NCBI RefSeq assembly: GCF_000770635.1
Contig: NZ_AVBF01000004.1
Coordinates: 54,515-118,514, forward strand
Direction: 5' to 3'
DNA from: Pontibacillus yanchengensis Y32
GTDB lineage: Bacteria > Bacillota > Bacilli > Bacillales > BH030062
Length of the DNA: 64,000 bases
Made by a program: the position numbers and the translations under genes. Position 1 is the stretch's first letter; each line of letters starts with the position of its first letter. The notes under the pieces are model-generated. The model was not told the DNA's origin and ran no database searches. It saw only the letters and a list, made by a program, of their open reading frames with translations. Positions 54,650 to 62,929 of the stretch are shown piece by piece.

Positions 54650-56991
54650 CATGAGAATGCAAAATAAGAATTTGAATTAGAAGTAGTCTGAAGAACAATG
54701 GCCATTTCAAATCCACCCTCTTCTGGTGAATAAAACTCCACATTCCCTTGCAGACTCTTAACACGTTGCCTAATGCCATCTAATCCCATACTCTCTGAAT
54801 GACGTTTTTTCAATTCTTCTCTCGGAATACCAACTCCATCATCTTTATAGTTCAACACAACCATGCCCCCTTCGCTTTTCAAATCAAATTCAACCGTTGT
54901 TGCTTGCGAGTGCTTGGTCGCATTGTTAAGCAATTCTTGTACAATACGGTATATTGCCAGGGATTGCTCATGCTCTAATTCGACGCTAAATTGTTGGGCA
55001 TTAAACTCTACACTGAAATCACAACGCAAACGATAATGATCAATTAAATAGTTTAGTGCTTCGACAATGCCGGATTCCTTAAGAAAAGGTGGACGTAAGA
55101 AGGTACATGTCTCTCTAATTTGCTGAACGACGTCCAACAACCCTTCTTTCACCTCTGTTAGTTCTCCAGTCACATGATTAGGTATTTCTCGCTCCTCTAA
55201 CAGTTCCTCTACTTTTCGATACCATACGAGTTGTTCTTGAAGAGCAGCATCATGTAAATCGGAAGCTAATCGCGCACGTTCTTTCTCTGACAAATTGAAC
55301 AATAATCGCAGTAACCAAAAAGGTGCTTCACTATTTTGATACATAGATCGCTTCAGTTCTTCCGTAACTCCTTCAATCAGTTGGAAATTTTCATAGACTA
55401 TACTAGTGTAATGGACAAGTGTCTTCAGCCATCTATGCTCGTCTTTATTAAATGGGGTATGATTCATTTTCTTATCAATCCAAAGAAGATGTAAGGAGTC
55501 ATTCATCTCACTAATCACATAACATAGCCCTTTATCTACTTTGAAAAATTCACCCGTTGTTTTCACATTTGCCTTCTCCACACAGTGATGACTAATTTCC
55601 TCTTCAGGATATTGGTGGTCTCCTTTTACTAAATGAATGACAGAGTGACCTTTTTGACATTCTAATAAGGAGACACCATTGACGGGAAGCACCGTTTTCA
55701 CTTCACGTATTAAGCGTTCGTCCAACTCTTCTCTTTTTAATATTTTCGAAATATCCTTCGAAAATTGGTCTAAACTCAATTGGTAGTTAACCTTTTCACC
55801 AAACACTCTCGGTCTTATATTCAGTCGTTCTTCAAAGTAGAAGAAGGCAATAAACGTGACAAAAAAGATAATAACCAAACGGATCCATTGGACAATCGAA
55901 AAGCTCGTCAATATTGTAAGTAAGCTAACAATGATTACCGTTAAGATGCTAGCAATAAAGGAATAATAGCGTAATCTACTATTTATGAAATCAATATCAA
56001 ATAGTCGGTTTGTTAATACTTGATAGACAAAGAACATTGGTAAGAAGATAATGCAAGCAGCCGTTACAGCTGGCGGTAGTAGATTCACTCCAAAGAATGT
56101 ACTAGGAATGGCAGTAAACACAATGAATGGAAGAAACGAGACTACTATTGCAAATATCGTATTTTGGAAAACTGGTTTGTGTATTGTATTTCGAAATCGG
56201 AAATAAAAGATTACTAAAATGGATAAGCATAATACAATTTCGTAACTGAATAAAATTAATTGTCCATGACGGATATAGGTGTAAAACCCACTTATAGGTA
56301 AATACAAATAAACCGTTTCGATAACGACAATCGCTGTATTGATGCTATATAGAAAATAAAGAATGTTAGGTTGAAGCAATTTAATATGGTACTTGGAGAA
56401 ATACACATAATAAAAATGGAGCAAAAGTACCGGAATCATTAATAACGAAATTCCATTCACAAATCTTGCAAGTAAGTCCGTTCTAGCCGAGGCAGCAGCA
56501 CTTAAATACCCAAATCCTACAGCCAGGAAGAAGGCAATCAACAATAAAGCTGTGGAGTCCTCTTTTTTTCTGGCGTAAATCAATGCAGAAAACGAAAATA
56601 ACACAGAGAAAGCCAAGAATGGGATGATGCTATGGTAAATAAGCGTTTCTGAGTAGATGCTATTTTTCACTGTGAAATGTTTAATCTCTTGATCACGTTT
56701 AATAACCAACTCCTGTAAATCCCCTAACACACCGAACCGTTTGAGGGGCTTATGAGAACTAGGAGGTTGATCGTTGACTCGAAGTATCACGTCCCCCTTT
56801 TGTATATCGTTGATACTCCCCCATCCCATTTCCTCGACATTTGCCACAACCCACTGCCCTTCACTACTTTGCTTGGCACTGATGCCTGTATATGACTTCG
56901 TAAAAGTAACAAGTAATAAATACAATGCTAATAAGATGATAATGGAGGTGAAAAGAGTTGTGAGTATTTTCTTATTACGTATAATTTCCAT
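54649..56991 (-). CDS. comP: ComP-like sensor histidine kinase with N-terminal PDZ-like domain
   Basis: 780 residues. Helix 1 (about 9-29) is followed by an extracytoplasmic PDZ-like segment (about 45-105, INDIQKGDVILRVNDQPP), then about seven to nine membrane helices (to about 390), a GAF-like region and the kinase core. The HisKA_3 box is RARLASDLHDAALQEQ, the N box is VQELLNNATKH, and the G boxes are DDGVGIP and MGLDGIRQRV. The topology and length match B. subtilis ComP (about 770), which senses prenylated ComX. The C-terminus (NSNSYFAFS) ends at the border of an intergenic repeat element, so the tail may have been altered by its insertion. Confidence 0.88.
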   Translation of the reverse strand: MEIIRNKKILTTLFTSIIILLALYLLLVTFTKSYTGISAKQSSEGQWVVANVEEMGWGSINDIQKGDVILRVNDQPPSSHKPLKRFGVLGDLQELVIKRDQEIKHFTVKNSIYSETLIYHSIIPFLAFSVLFSFSALIYARKKEDSTALLLIAFFLAVGFGYLSAAASARTDLLARFVNGISLLMIPVLLLHFYYVYFSKYHIKLLQPNILYFLYSINTAIVVIETVYLYLPISGFYTYIRHGQLILFSYEIVLCLSILVIFYFRFRNTIHKPVFQNTIFAIVVSFLPFIVFTAIPSTFFGVNLLPPAVTAACIIFLPMFFVYQVLTNRLFDIDFINSRLRYYSFIASILTVIIVSLLTILTSFSIVQWIRLVIIFFVTFIAFFYFEERLNIRPRVFGEKVNYQLSLDQFSKDISKILKREELDERLIREVKTVLPVNGVSLLECQKGHSVIHLVKGDHQYPEEEISHHCVEKANVKTTGEFFKVDKGLCYVISEMNDSLHLLWIDKKMNHTPFNKDEHRWLKTLVHYTSIVYENFQLIEGVTEELKRSMYQNSEAPFWLLRLLFNLSEKERARLASDLHDAALQEQLVWYRKVEELLEEREIPNHVTGELTEVKEGLLDVVQQIRETCTFLRPPFLKESGIVEALNYLIDHYRLRCDFSVEFNAQQFSVELEHEQSLAIYRIVQELLNNATKHSQATTVEFDLKSEGGMVVLNYKDDGVGIPREELKKRHSESMGLDGIRQRVKSLQGNVEFYSPEEGGFEMAIVLQTTSNSNSYFAFS

Positions 56992-57043
56992 TTCAATACC
57001 CTTTCCGTCCTATAAATATAAGTACATAGTGTAACCGTACTAC

Positions 57044-57060
57044 TTCATGCAGTGCATGAA
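57044..57060. promoter_or_regulatory. Perfect 17-base palindrome upstream of comP
   Basis: TTCATGCA-G-TGCATGAA lies between the comX terminator and the comP start, in the likely comP promoter region. It could be an operator; no regulator is assigned. Confidence 0.4.
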
Positions 57061-57128
57061 ACACCCGAACATGGTCTATATTCATTGTTTTGTCATAGGT
57101 CAAAGGAAACTCTTATAAAGTGAAAAAA

Positions 57129-57151
57129 ATAGCCAGAAAGCTTCTGGCTAT
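57129..57151 (-). terminator. Intrinsic terminator between comX and comP
   Basis: ATAGCCAGAA and TTCTGGCTAT with a 3-base loop, followed on the minus strand by a T7 run. It would end most comQX transcripts before comP. Confidence 0.82.
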
Positions 57152-57176
57152 TCGTTCATTGCTATAAGGTTCCGCC

Positions 57177-57347
57177 TTATTTCCAGTAAGTCATGCCTTT
57201 AGAATGATCTTGACTCCCTGTGGTAAATACATCTTTAATTGCCGCTTCTTCTGTTTCTGAAACCCCGATTAAGCTAAGTTTCCCTTCTTGAAGCTTCTCA
57301 ACAAGATTTGGGTTGTTCGTTAGACTTTCAACAATTTTCTGTAGCAT
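57177..57347 (-). CDS. comX: ComX pheromone precursor
   Basis: 56 residues from the ATG at 57347, with GGAGG at 8 bases. The N-terminal part (MLQKIVESLTNNPNLVEKLQ) and the EGKLSLIGVS stretch parallel the known ComX pattern (helix, then Lys and CLIGF-like block). The C-terminal peptide ends GMTYWK, giving Trp55 as the residue that ComQ would prenylate. It lies between comQ and comP. ComX C-termini vary greatly between strains, and this one defines its own pherotype. Confidence 0.88.
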   Translation of the reverse strand: MLQKIVESLTNNPNLVEKLQEGKLSLIGVSETEEAAIKDVFTTGSQDHSKGMTYWK

Positions 57348-57437
57348 GTAAACTACCTCCATTAATAATAGTTTTATAACCTTCGTTAAAACCTGTACAT
57401 CACTGAATCTGTGTTTGTCTTTTCCTTATTAAAAAAC

Positions 57438-58376
57438 CTAGATTTCTTCAATCAAGTCTTGGAGTTTCTTTTTCAATCGCTCCTGAGCAGAGATTTCTTG
57501 GATTTTATTACTTGCTTTTCGTTGATAGACACGTTTAATCACTTCAGCATATTTCAGTGCAGGTGATTGTTGTATCCAAGTGAATATCTCCTGTTTGTGA
57601 TCAAGGATGAACTCCTTATCAAGCAACCCCTGATAGTAGTCATGTAACCATGTGTTTTCGAGCTCTGTTTGCTGTAAAAGCTTTAGGATAGGGAGTGTCT
57701 TCTTTTTGAAAAGCAAATCATTTTTTGTATCCCATCTAGATACATCTTCTAGATCATTTGCAAGCTGTGCAGCTACCCCAAAGCTTGTACTATATTCTTC
57801 TACAATGTGATGTTGTTGGTTCGTAGCAAGAGAAGTCCCCACCAAACACGCACAAGCCATTAACGCTCCAGACTTCGATTCAACCATTTGCAAATACTGC
57901 TCATCTGTCTCAATTGCATCCTTTAAATCTACATGCTGTCCACTAACGGCTTTTAACACTTGAGAATAAAGGTATTGAATAGCTTGATGTTTTTTTTCTG
58001 GCTCGTATTCTGCTTCTTCTAATGTCTTCATGCTTAACATCAAGAGCCCTGATGATATATTCATCGCCATTGCATGAGGGACTTGGCACCAAGGTTTCTC
58101 ACTTGCATCCTGGTCCTGTAAATCATCAAATATATCCAAAGACAAAATCAACAGCTCCACAGCAGCTGAAGGATAAAGGACTAGCGCCTCTTCTTCCTCA
58201 CTAAACATATGAAAGTGTAACTGAGTTAGCTTCGCAAAGGAAAAACCCTCTTCTTTTTTATAACGTATAAAGCTACGTGCCATTTCTGTTATTTCAGATC
58301 CACTTAAACCACGACTAACTACACCTTCCATCACTTCTGCAATTCTCTGATCTACATTAGATGAACCTTTTTCCAT
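57438..58376 (-). CDS. comQ: ComQ-like isoprenyl transferase (pheromone maturation)
   Basis: About 312 residues of the polyprenyl synthetase fold. The first Asp-rich motif is DDLQD (84-88) in SLDIFDDLQDQD, and the second is NDLED (207-211) in AAQLANDLEDVSRWD, as in ComQ. ComQ attaches a geranyl or farnesyl group to the Trp of ComX and processes the peptide. I chose the ATG at 58376 (AGGGAAG upstream); a longer frame runs into a repeat element. comX starts 90 bases downstream with its own ribosome site. Confidence 0.87.
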   Translation of the reverse strand: MEKGSSNVDQRIAEVMEGVVSRGLSGSEITEMARSFIRYKKEEGFSFAKLTQLHFHMFSEEEEALVLYPSAAVELLILSLDIFDDLQDQDASEKPWCQVPHAMAMNISSGLLMLSMKTLEEAEYEPEKKHQAIQYLYSQVLKAVSGQHVDLKDAIETDEQYLQMVESKSGALMACACLVGTSLATNQQHHIVEEYSTSFGVAAQLANDLEDVSRWDTKNDLLFKKKTLPILKLLQQTELENTWLHDYYQGLLDKEFILDHKQEIFTWIQQSPALKYAEVIKRVYQRKASNKIQEISAQERLKKKLQDLIEEI

Positions 58377-58459
58377 TTTCCACTTCCCTTTACATAAATC
58401 CGCCACTTTCCTAAACCCTACTTCTAAAATAGAAGAAAACGTACATCTTGCGCTTACCA

Positions 58460-58543
58460 TGTCTAACCCCAGCGACTAGCAAACTTCCTACTCTTGATAT
58501 GGAAGGTTAGTACGCCACTAAACACGGTCGCTTGCGCTTTTCT
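58460..58543. repeat. GGAGCTAGAC-type element upstream of comQ
   Basis: 84 bp, minus orientation: CATGTCTAACCCCAGCGACTAGCAAACTTCCT at one end and GGTCGCTTGCGCTTTTCT at the other. It shares ends and the AGCGACTAGCAAACTTCCT block with the copy at 54502 but lacks most of the middle. It lies about 85 bases before the comQ start. Confidence 0.75.
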
Positions 58544-59005
58544 ATATTTTTTAATAGGGAAAAAACAACACTCGTTCATTACGAGATTTATATGAGTATA
58601 AAAATGTACGCAAGCAATCACCATAATTGGTGGTATTGATACCATTCGTAATCTTTACACAAAATTAGACTATCACACTGAAAAAATGAAGAATAGGTAT
58701 TAAAGTAACAAGAGCAACATACGTAACAAACTTGTAATATAAGGCTTTTGACTTTATAAGTGACTATTCCCCATCCATTTATTTCATATTGAGGTTATGA
58801 TTATTCGATTTAGTAGGACAACTTTCCTTATCTGAATCAGGTACTTTGTACGGATACGCCGTGCTAAAAATGTCGAAATTTACAGAGATTTAATATTTTA
58901 AGCAATAAGTAGGTTGTATTGTTACAAACTTTAAATCGTAAGCGGAAAGTAGGAGACATTATAGGGATAAAGCGGGAGGCTAGTTGTTATAAGGGGGAAA
59001 TTAAC
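58544..59005. other. Long leader between comQ and the LysM gene
   Basis: About 460 bases with no supported gene. It must hold the comQ promoter (left) and the promoter of the cell-wall hydrolase (right). No riboswitch class could be recognised. Confidence 0.5.
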
Positions 59006-59119
59006 ATGTTTTACTTTGTTCTCCTTTTGCTCCAGCAATTACTAGCAATAAAAGGGTTTAACCTTTGTTACGATAAACATTGTGCAAATATTTCACTCTT
59101 ACTATTGTTTACAGCATGA
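59006..59119 (+). CDS. 37-residue hydrophobic leader-like microprotein
   Basis: The ATG at 59006 follows AAGGGGG at 8-9 bases. The product starts MFYFVLLLLQQLLAIKG and has two cysteines (LCYDKHC) before a second hydrophobic end. It ends 22 bases before the hydrolase start and could be a leader peptide or a small membrane protein. The ribosome site is the main support. Confidence 0.45.
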   Translation: MFYFVLLLLQQLLAIKGFNLCYDKHCANISLLLLFTA

Positions 59120-59141
59120 CTTAAGGAGGTTGCTACATAAC

Positions 59142-59876
59142 ATGTTTACATCAAAAGCATTTGTAAAGAAAATCACACTTGCCACTTCGATTTTTAGCCT
59201 TTCAGCCTTTACTACCGCACATGCAGAAACCATACAGGTCAACCAAGGGGATTCCTTATGGAAAATTTCACAGGAACATAACACAACGATTGCTCGCTTG
59301 AAACAAACTAATCAATTAGCTTCACCTCACATTTATCCTGGACAGGCATTAACCATACCTTCCACTACACCTGAAACCTACACGGTTCAGCCTGGGGATT
59401 CTTTATGGACTATTAGTCAGACATTTAATCAATCCATACAGGACATCAAGGAAACCAATAACCTTCATTCAAACATCATTTATACCGGCCAAACGTTATC
59501 CCTACAAGAAAAGAGCGATGTAATACAGGGGTTAGTTGCTACTGCCAAGCAATATATAGGTGTTCCCTATCAATGGGGTGGGGAATCGCCTGATGGATTT
59601 GATTGTAGCGGCTTTTTACAGTTTGTATTTCAAAAACAAGGGATCTCCATTCCTCGTACTATATCCACCATCTATCCTGCCGGAACGGAAATACACACCC
59701 CACAACGAGGCGACCTTGTCTTTTTTGAGACTTATAAAGAAGGTCCTTCGCATGCAGGAATCTATCTAGGGGATGATCGTTTTATTCATGCAAGCTCCTC
59801 ACAAGGAGTTACGATTAGTTCCATGAATAATGTTTATTGGGAACCAAGGTATATTGGTGCTAAAAAGTATGAGTAG
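59142..59876 (+). CDS. LysM-LysM-NlpC/P60 peptidoglycan D,L-endopeptidase
   Basis: 244 residues: a signal peptide to about residue 30 (TTAHA), two LysM domains (VNQGDSLWKISQEHN..., VQPGDSLWTISQTFN...) and an NlpC/P60 domain with catalytic Cys in DGFDCSGF, His in PSHAGIYLG and the third polar His in FIHASSSQG. The layout matches LytE/CwlS-type enzymes that cut between D-Glu and meso-DAP. AAGGAGG lies about 12 bases before the ATG at 59142. It is not part of the com operon. Confidence 0.9.
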   Translation: MFTSKAFVKKITLATSIFSLSAFTTAHAETIQVNQGDSLWKISQEHNTTIARLKQTNQLASPHIYPGQALTIPSTTPETYTVQPGDSLWTISQTFNQSIQDIKETNNLHSNIIYTGQTLSLQEKSDVIQGLVATAKQYIGVPYQWGGESPDGFDCSGFLQFVFQKQGISIPRTISTIYPAGTEIHTPQRGDLVFFETYKEGPSHAGIYLGDDRFIHASSSQGVTISSMNNVYWEPRYIGAKKYE

Positions 59877-59935
59877 CGTTCGAGGTATTGTGCTTTAACC
59901 TTTTAAAAGTGAGAGGGGATCAGTGGGATGCTGGG

Positions 59936-60045
59936 TTATGAGCGAGTTTTTGCATTTATGATCAAGACTCTCAATTTATGAGCGGGATTTGATTTTTATG
60001 ATCGGGATTCTCGATTTATGAGCGGGATTTCAATTTTATGAGCGA
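59936..60045. repeat. 20-bp phased repeat array, TTATGAGCGGGATTT family
   Basis: Units start at 59936, 59956, 59976, 59996, 60016 and 60036, exactly 20 bp apart, alternating TTATGAGCG.. and TTATGATC... It lies between convergent genes just before the palindromic terminator. Confidence 0.88.
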
Positions 60046-60075
60046 CCCCCTATTCAAAAGCCCCACACCAAGCTA

Positions 60076-60111
60076 AAACAAGCAGGATGAGTGCACTCAT
60101 CCTGCTTGTTT
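60076..60111. terminator. 36-bp perfect palindrome, bidirectional terminator
   Basis: AAACAAGCAGGATGAGTG is followed at once by its exact complement with no loop. It ends 3 bases before the stop codon of the gene on the minus strand and serves both convergent genes. Confidence 0.85.
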
Positions 60112-60113
60112 GC

Positions 60114-60776
60114 TTATGCTTCTAATTTTTGTAGAAATTTACGGGCTGTTTCCAGACTGGATTGAGGATTCTGTCCTGTCACTAAGTTTCCATCTGCTTC
60201 AACGTGTACGGTATAATTCGGCTCCGCCATAAATCTTGCACCTAGTTCTGTTAGTCGACTTTCCAGCATAAATGGCACTAGAGAATCTAGTTGTGTATCT
60301 TTTTCTTCTTCATCTGTAAAGGCTGTTAGACGCTTTCCATTAACAAAAGCAGTGCCATCCTTTTCTGTGATTCCAACAAAACCTGCTGGTCCATGGCAAA
60401 CAGACCCAATTAGTTTATCATCATACACAAATGGCTGTAGTACCTTTTTCATGGTTTCATTATCAGGGAAGTCCACCATTGTACCGTGTCCGCCTGGTAA
60501 GAATACGCCTACATATTCCTCAGGATTAACTTCATCAAGGGATGTAGTCGATTTTAACGGCTCCATTACACCTTCCCAATCCTCAGGGATGTCACCTGAA
60601 ATACTGTTAGGGTCAATTGGGATTTCTCCCCCAGCTACACTAGCTACTGTTACATCATATCCAGCTTGAGTGAATTCCATATACGGTTCTGCAAATTCAG
60701 ATAACCAAAGACCGGTTTTATGATCATCACCTAACCAGCCTGCACTTGTTACAATCATTAAAACTTTATTCGCCAC
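60114..60776 (-). CDS. DJ-1/PfpI-family type 1 glutamine amidotransferase-like protein (Hsp31-type)
   Basis: 220 residues. The nucleophile Cys lies in IGSVCHGPAGF, with an upstream GGHGTMVDFPDN and FLPGG region. This pattern is that of the Hsp31/YDR533C branch of the DJ-1 superfamily, linked to methylglyoxal detoxification or protein repair. The start is a GTG at 60776 with AAAGGAGAG upstream. It is a single gene between a terminator and the acyltransferase gene. Confidence 0.88.
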   Translation of the reverse strand: MANKVLMIVTSAGWLGDDHKTGLWLSEFAEPYMEFTQAGYDVTVASVAGGEIPIDPNSISGDIPEDWEGVMEPLKSTTSLDEVNPEEYVGVFLPGGHGTMVDFPDNETMKKVLQPFVYDDKLIGSVCHGPAGFVGITEKDGTAFVNGKRLTAFTDEEEKDTQLDSLVPFMLESRLTELGARFMAEPNYTVHVEADGNLVTGQNPQSSLETARKFLQKLEA

Positions 60777-60866
60777 GTTTTACACTCTCCTTTGATGAAA
60801 CGTGTTATGTGCTACACGGTTAAATTATCACAAAAGCCGGTTGTTTAAACCTAGTAAATGGAAATA

Positions 60867-61868
60867 TCACTTCGACGTACTAGACCGAAACCGCTGAGGT
60901 AATGGGATATATTTATACATTTCTACTAAAGGTTCTATTCGTTTTGTTATAGTCCATGTTGAGAGGAACCACGTTAGTAGAAGAGCGACGACGGCTAATC
61001 CAACTAAATCTAAAAAGGAACCTACATGAAATACTTCAAATTCTCTAAAGAAATGGATGAAAAAGCCGTGCATGACATACACATACAGTGTTCTCGTTCC
61101 AAGCGGAGTCCATTTGTATGACTTCGAAGGTATCCACGCAAGTACACTTAACGTCATTAAGATGCTAATGGCATAAACACCTAATCTAATTACCCCTCCC
61201 CATTGAGGCATGTCCATTACTTGATAAGACTTGGAAGAAAGGAACCAATCAATAGAAAATGACGGAGTCAAAAACAAGCCTATAGCTGTTAAAACCATAA
61301 TGACCAGTCCAATGGTTCTAAAGCTTGTATGGCAAATCATTTTCAGTTCCTTTTCACTAAACCAATAGCCTAATAGGAAAAACGGGAAGAATACGATTGT
61401 TCTCGACAGGCTAAACATATGGCCTATTGGATCAAAGTAGCCTACCACAATCCCCATTATCACTGTAATGGATAAGGCAGCATATTTAGGAATCTTGCTG
61501 AACCATTGTAAAAGCAAATGCCAGCAAAACAAACTCACCAAAAACCATAATGCCCATTGCGGTTCAAACGGTAAATTAAGCCAATCCCCTTTCCCAATTA
61601 GAAAGTAATAAATGGTATAGAGACCCTGAAAGGCCATATATGGCAATAATAACTTTTTCATTAAGTGAATAATGTAATCTTTTGACTTCTTTGCTTTAGC
61701 GAAATAACCTGATAAAAATATGAATGCAGGCATGTGAAAGGTGTAAATCCAATGATAAAGCACATCAATCGGTTGATGGTTCTCTGTAAACGGTTGAATC
61801 GTATGACCGAATACAACCAGAAACATTAGTATCCACTTTGCATTATCAAAATACACTTGTCGTTCCAT
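60867..61868 (-). CDS. Membrane acyltransferase (fucose 4-O-acetylase-like, COG3594)
   Basis: 333 residues with ten transmembrane helices. The N-terminal block YFDNAKWILMFLVVFGH has the conserved His, and FHMPAFIFLSGYFAK follows, both typical of the acyltransferase-3 group that O-acetylates cell-surface sugars. GAGAGGG precedes the ATG. It may acetylate the exopolysaccharide or wall polymer of this strain, but it is not linked to that cluster by an operon. Confidence 0.85.
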   Translation of the reverse strand: MERQVYFDNAKWILMFLVVFGHTIQPFTENHQPIDVLYHWIYTFHMPAFIFLSGYFAKAKKSKDYIIHLMKKLLLPYMAFQGLYTIYYFLIGKGDWLNLPFEPQWALWFLVSLFCWHLLLQWFSKIPKYAALSITVIMGIVVGYFDPIGHMFSLSRTIVFFPFFLLGYWFSEKELKMICHTSFRTIGLVIMVLTAIGLFLTPSFSIDWFLSSKSYQVMDMPQWGGVIRLGVYAISILMTLSVLAWIPSKSYKWTPLGTRTLYVYVMHGFFIHFFREFEVFHVGSFLDLVGLAVVALLLTWFLSTWTITKRIEPLVEMYKYIPLPQRFRSSTSK

Positions 61869-62028
61869 GATTGTTCACCCTCTCATGTTCTTCCCTATAT
61901 CTCTTCGATGATGAAAGAGGGAATAGCTATGTTGTTACTAAAATGTAAACTCTATGTAAATATCACGATATTGTATAACCGTTTTGCAGGGAAGTTAATC
62001 TACATATTTCTTCCTTTTTCGTAGGCTG

Positions 62029-62048
62029 TGTTAAAGTTTTGTGTTGAT
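62029..62048. repeat. Short exact repeat, copy 1
   Basis: TGTTAAAGTTTTGTGTTGAT occurs here and at 63912-63931 in the same orientation. It may be the edge of another dispersed element. Confidence 0.5.
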
Positions 62049-62130
62049 ATAATAATGAACAAGTTTTATGTTCCTCCATAATAGCACCATACTCTTGAAT
62101 ATCTGGTGTGGCTGGACCCGTTACGTTTGT

Positions 62131-62265
62131 GAGGAAGGGGCTGCGGTGAAATGGTTCGCTTTCCGCGTAGGAACATGCGAGCCTCCTCGTTCGGCTACGC
62201 CTCTCTGTGGGGTCTCGCATTGTCCCTTCTTCCGCAGGAGTCTCACCATTTCCCTCCGCCCATCG
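62131..62265. repeat. GC-rich inverted-repeat intergenic element, copy 2
   Basis: GAGGAAGGGGCTGCGGTGAAA, TTCGCTTTCCGCG, GCGAGCCTCCTCG, GGGGTCTCGCA, CGCAGGAGTCTCACCATTTCC and CTCCGCCCA follow in the same order as at 52977-53145. Open frames here are not genes. Confidence 0.7.
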
Positions 62266-62490
62266 GTATGTGGGATAACGGATCCATCGCAGTTAGTGCT
62301 AGGTTGAGTATAATGATGTTATCAGATTGGGTGAATTCCCAACGAATCAACCACTCATCACCAAAAATCCTTACTCCATATTATGATTCTCACTTGAATA
62401 AGACTATTTTGATTAGTTGATTCCAGAGTCAACACTAAAGTATAACGAGCCAAAAAACAGAGCCAAAAACAAAAAATTTTTGCCCTATTG

Positions 62491-62519
62491 TTTACATCTC
62501 CATTTAAGCATGCTATAGT
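62491..62519 (+). promoter_or_regulatory. Promoter of the cold-shock gene
   Basis: TTTACA, 17-base spacer, then TGCTATAGT (extended -10). It leaves a leader of about 105 bases before the ATG, as usual for cold-shock genes whose leader folds according to temperature. Confidence 0.75.
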
Positions 62520-62629
62520 GAACTTACTAATTGTTGTTCGTGATCATGATGAAAGAAGAAAGTTCTTGAATGAAATGCAGAGCAAGAAATAGTAATATTA
62601 TCGTGCAACACGCACTTGGAGGAATAAAC

Positions 62630-62830
62630 ATGAATCAAGGTACAGTAAAATGGTTTAACGCAGAAAAAGGTTTCGGTTTCATCGAAGTAGAAGGTCAAGA
62701 CGATGTATTCGTTCACTTCTCTGCCATTCAAGAAGAAGGTTTCAAAACTCTAGAAGAAGGTCAAACTGTTACATTCGACATCGTTGAAGGTAACCGTGGA
62801 CCACAAGCTGACAACGTAGTTAAGAACTAA
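62630..62830 (+). CDS. Cold-shock protein (CspA/CspB family)
   Basis: 66 residues, one cold-shock domain with RNP1 [10 protein letters not shown] and RNP2 VFVHFSAI, starting [10 protein letters not shown]. It is an RNA chaperone that binds single-stranded nucleic acid. CTTGGAGGA precedes the ATG at 62630. A strong terminator follows at 62845. Codon use is that of a highly expressed gene. Confidence 0.96.
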   Translation: MNQGTVKWFNAEKGFGFIEVEGQDDVFVHFSAIQEEGFKTLEEGQTVTFDIVEGNRGPQADNVVKN

Positions 62831-62844
62831 TTACGTTTATTAGC

Positions 62845-62880
62845 AAAAAAAGCTCTTCCCTTTTGGGAAGAGCTTTTTTT
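62845..62880 (+). terminator. Terminator of the cold-shock gene
   Basis: A 16-bp stem (AAAAAAAGCTCTTCCC with its complement) with a 4-base loop and T7. Confidence 0.92.
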
Positions 62881-62929
62881 ATGTGTATGGGAAGGCGGTT
62901 TCTCTTTCAATGGATACTGATTTCCTACA

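Noticed and set aside
58544..59141. c-di-AMP (ydaO) riboswitch before the cell-wall hydrolase
   Set aside because: Such riboswitches often precede LysM/NlpC genes, but I could not find the conserved core blocks here.
1266..60045. CRISPR arrays
   Set aside because: The periodic arrays have no unique spacers, the units are 20-25 bp and degenerate, and no cas gene is present.
62068..62420. Two overlapping open frames (about 79 and 89 residues)
   Set aside because: They arise from the second GC-rich repeat copy; no ribosome site.
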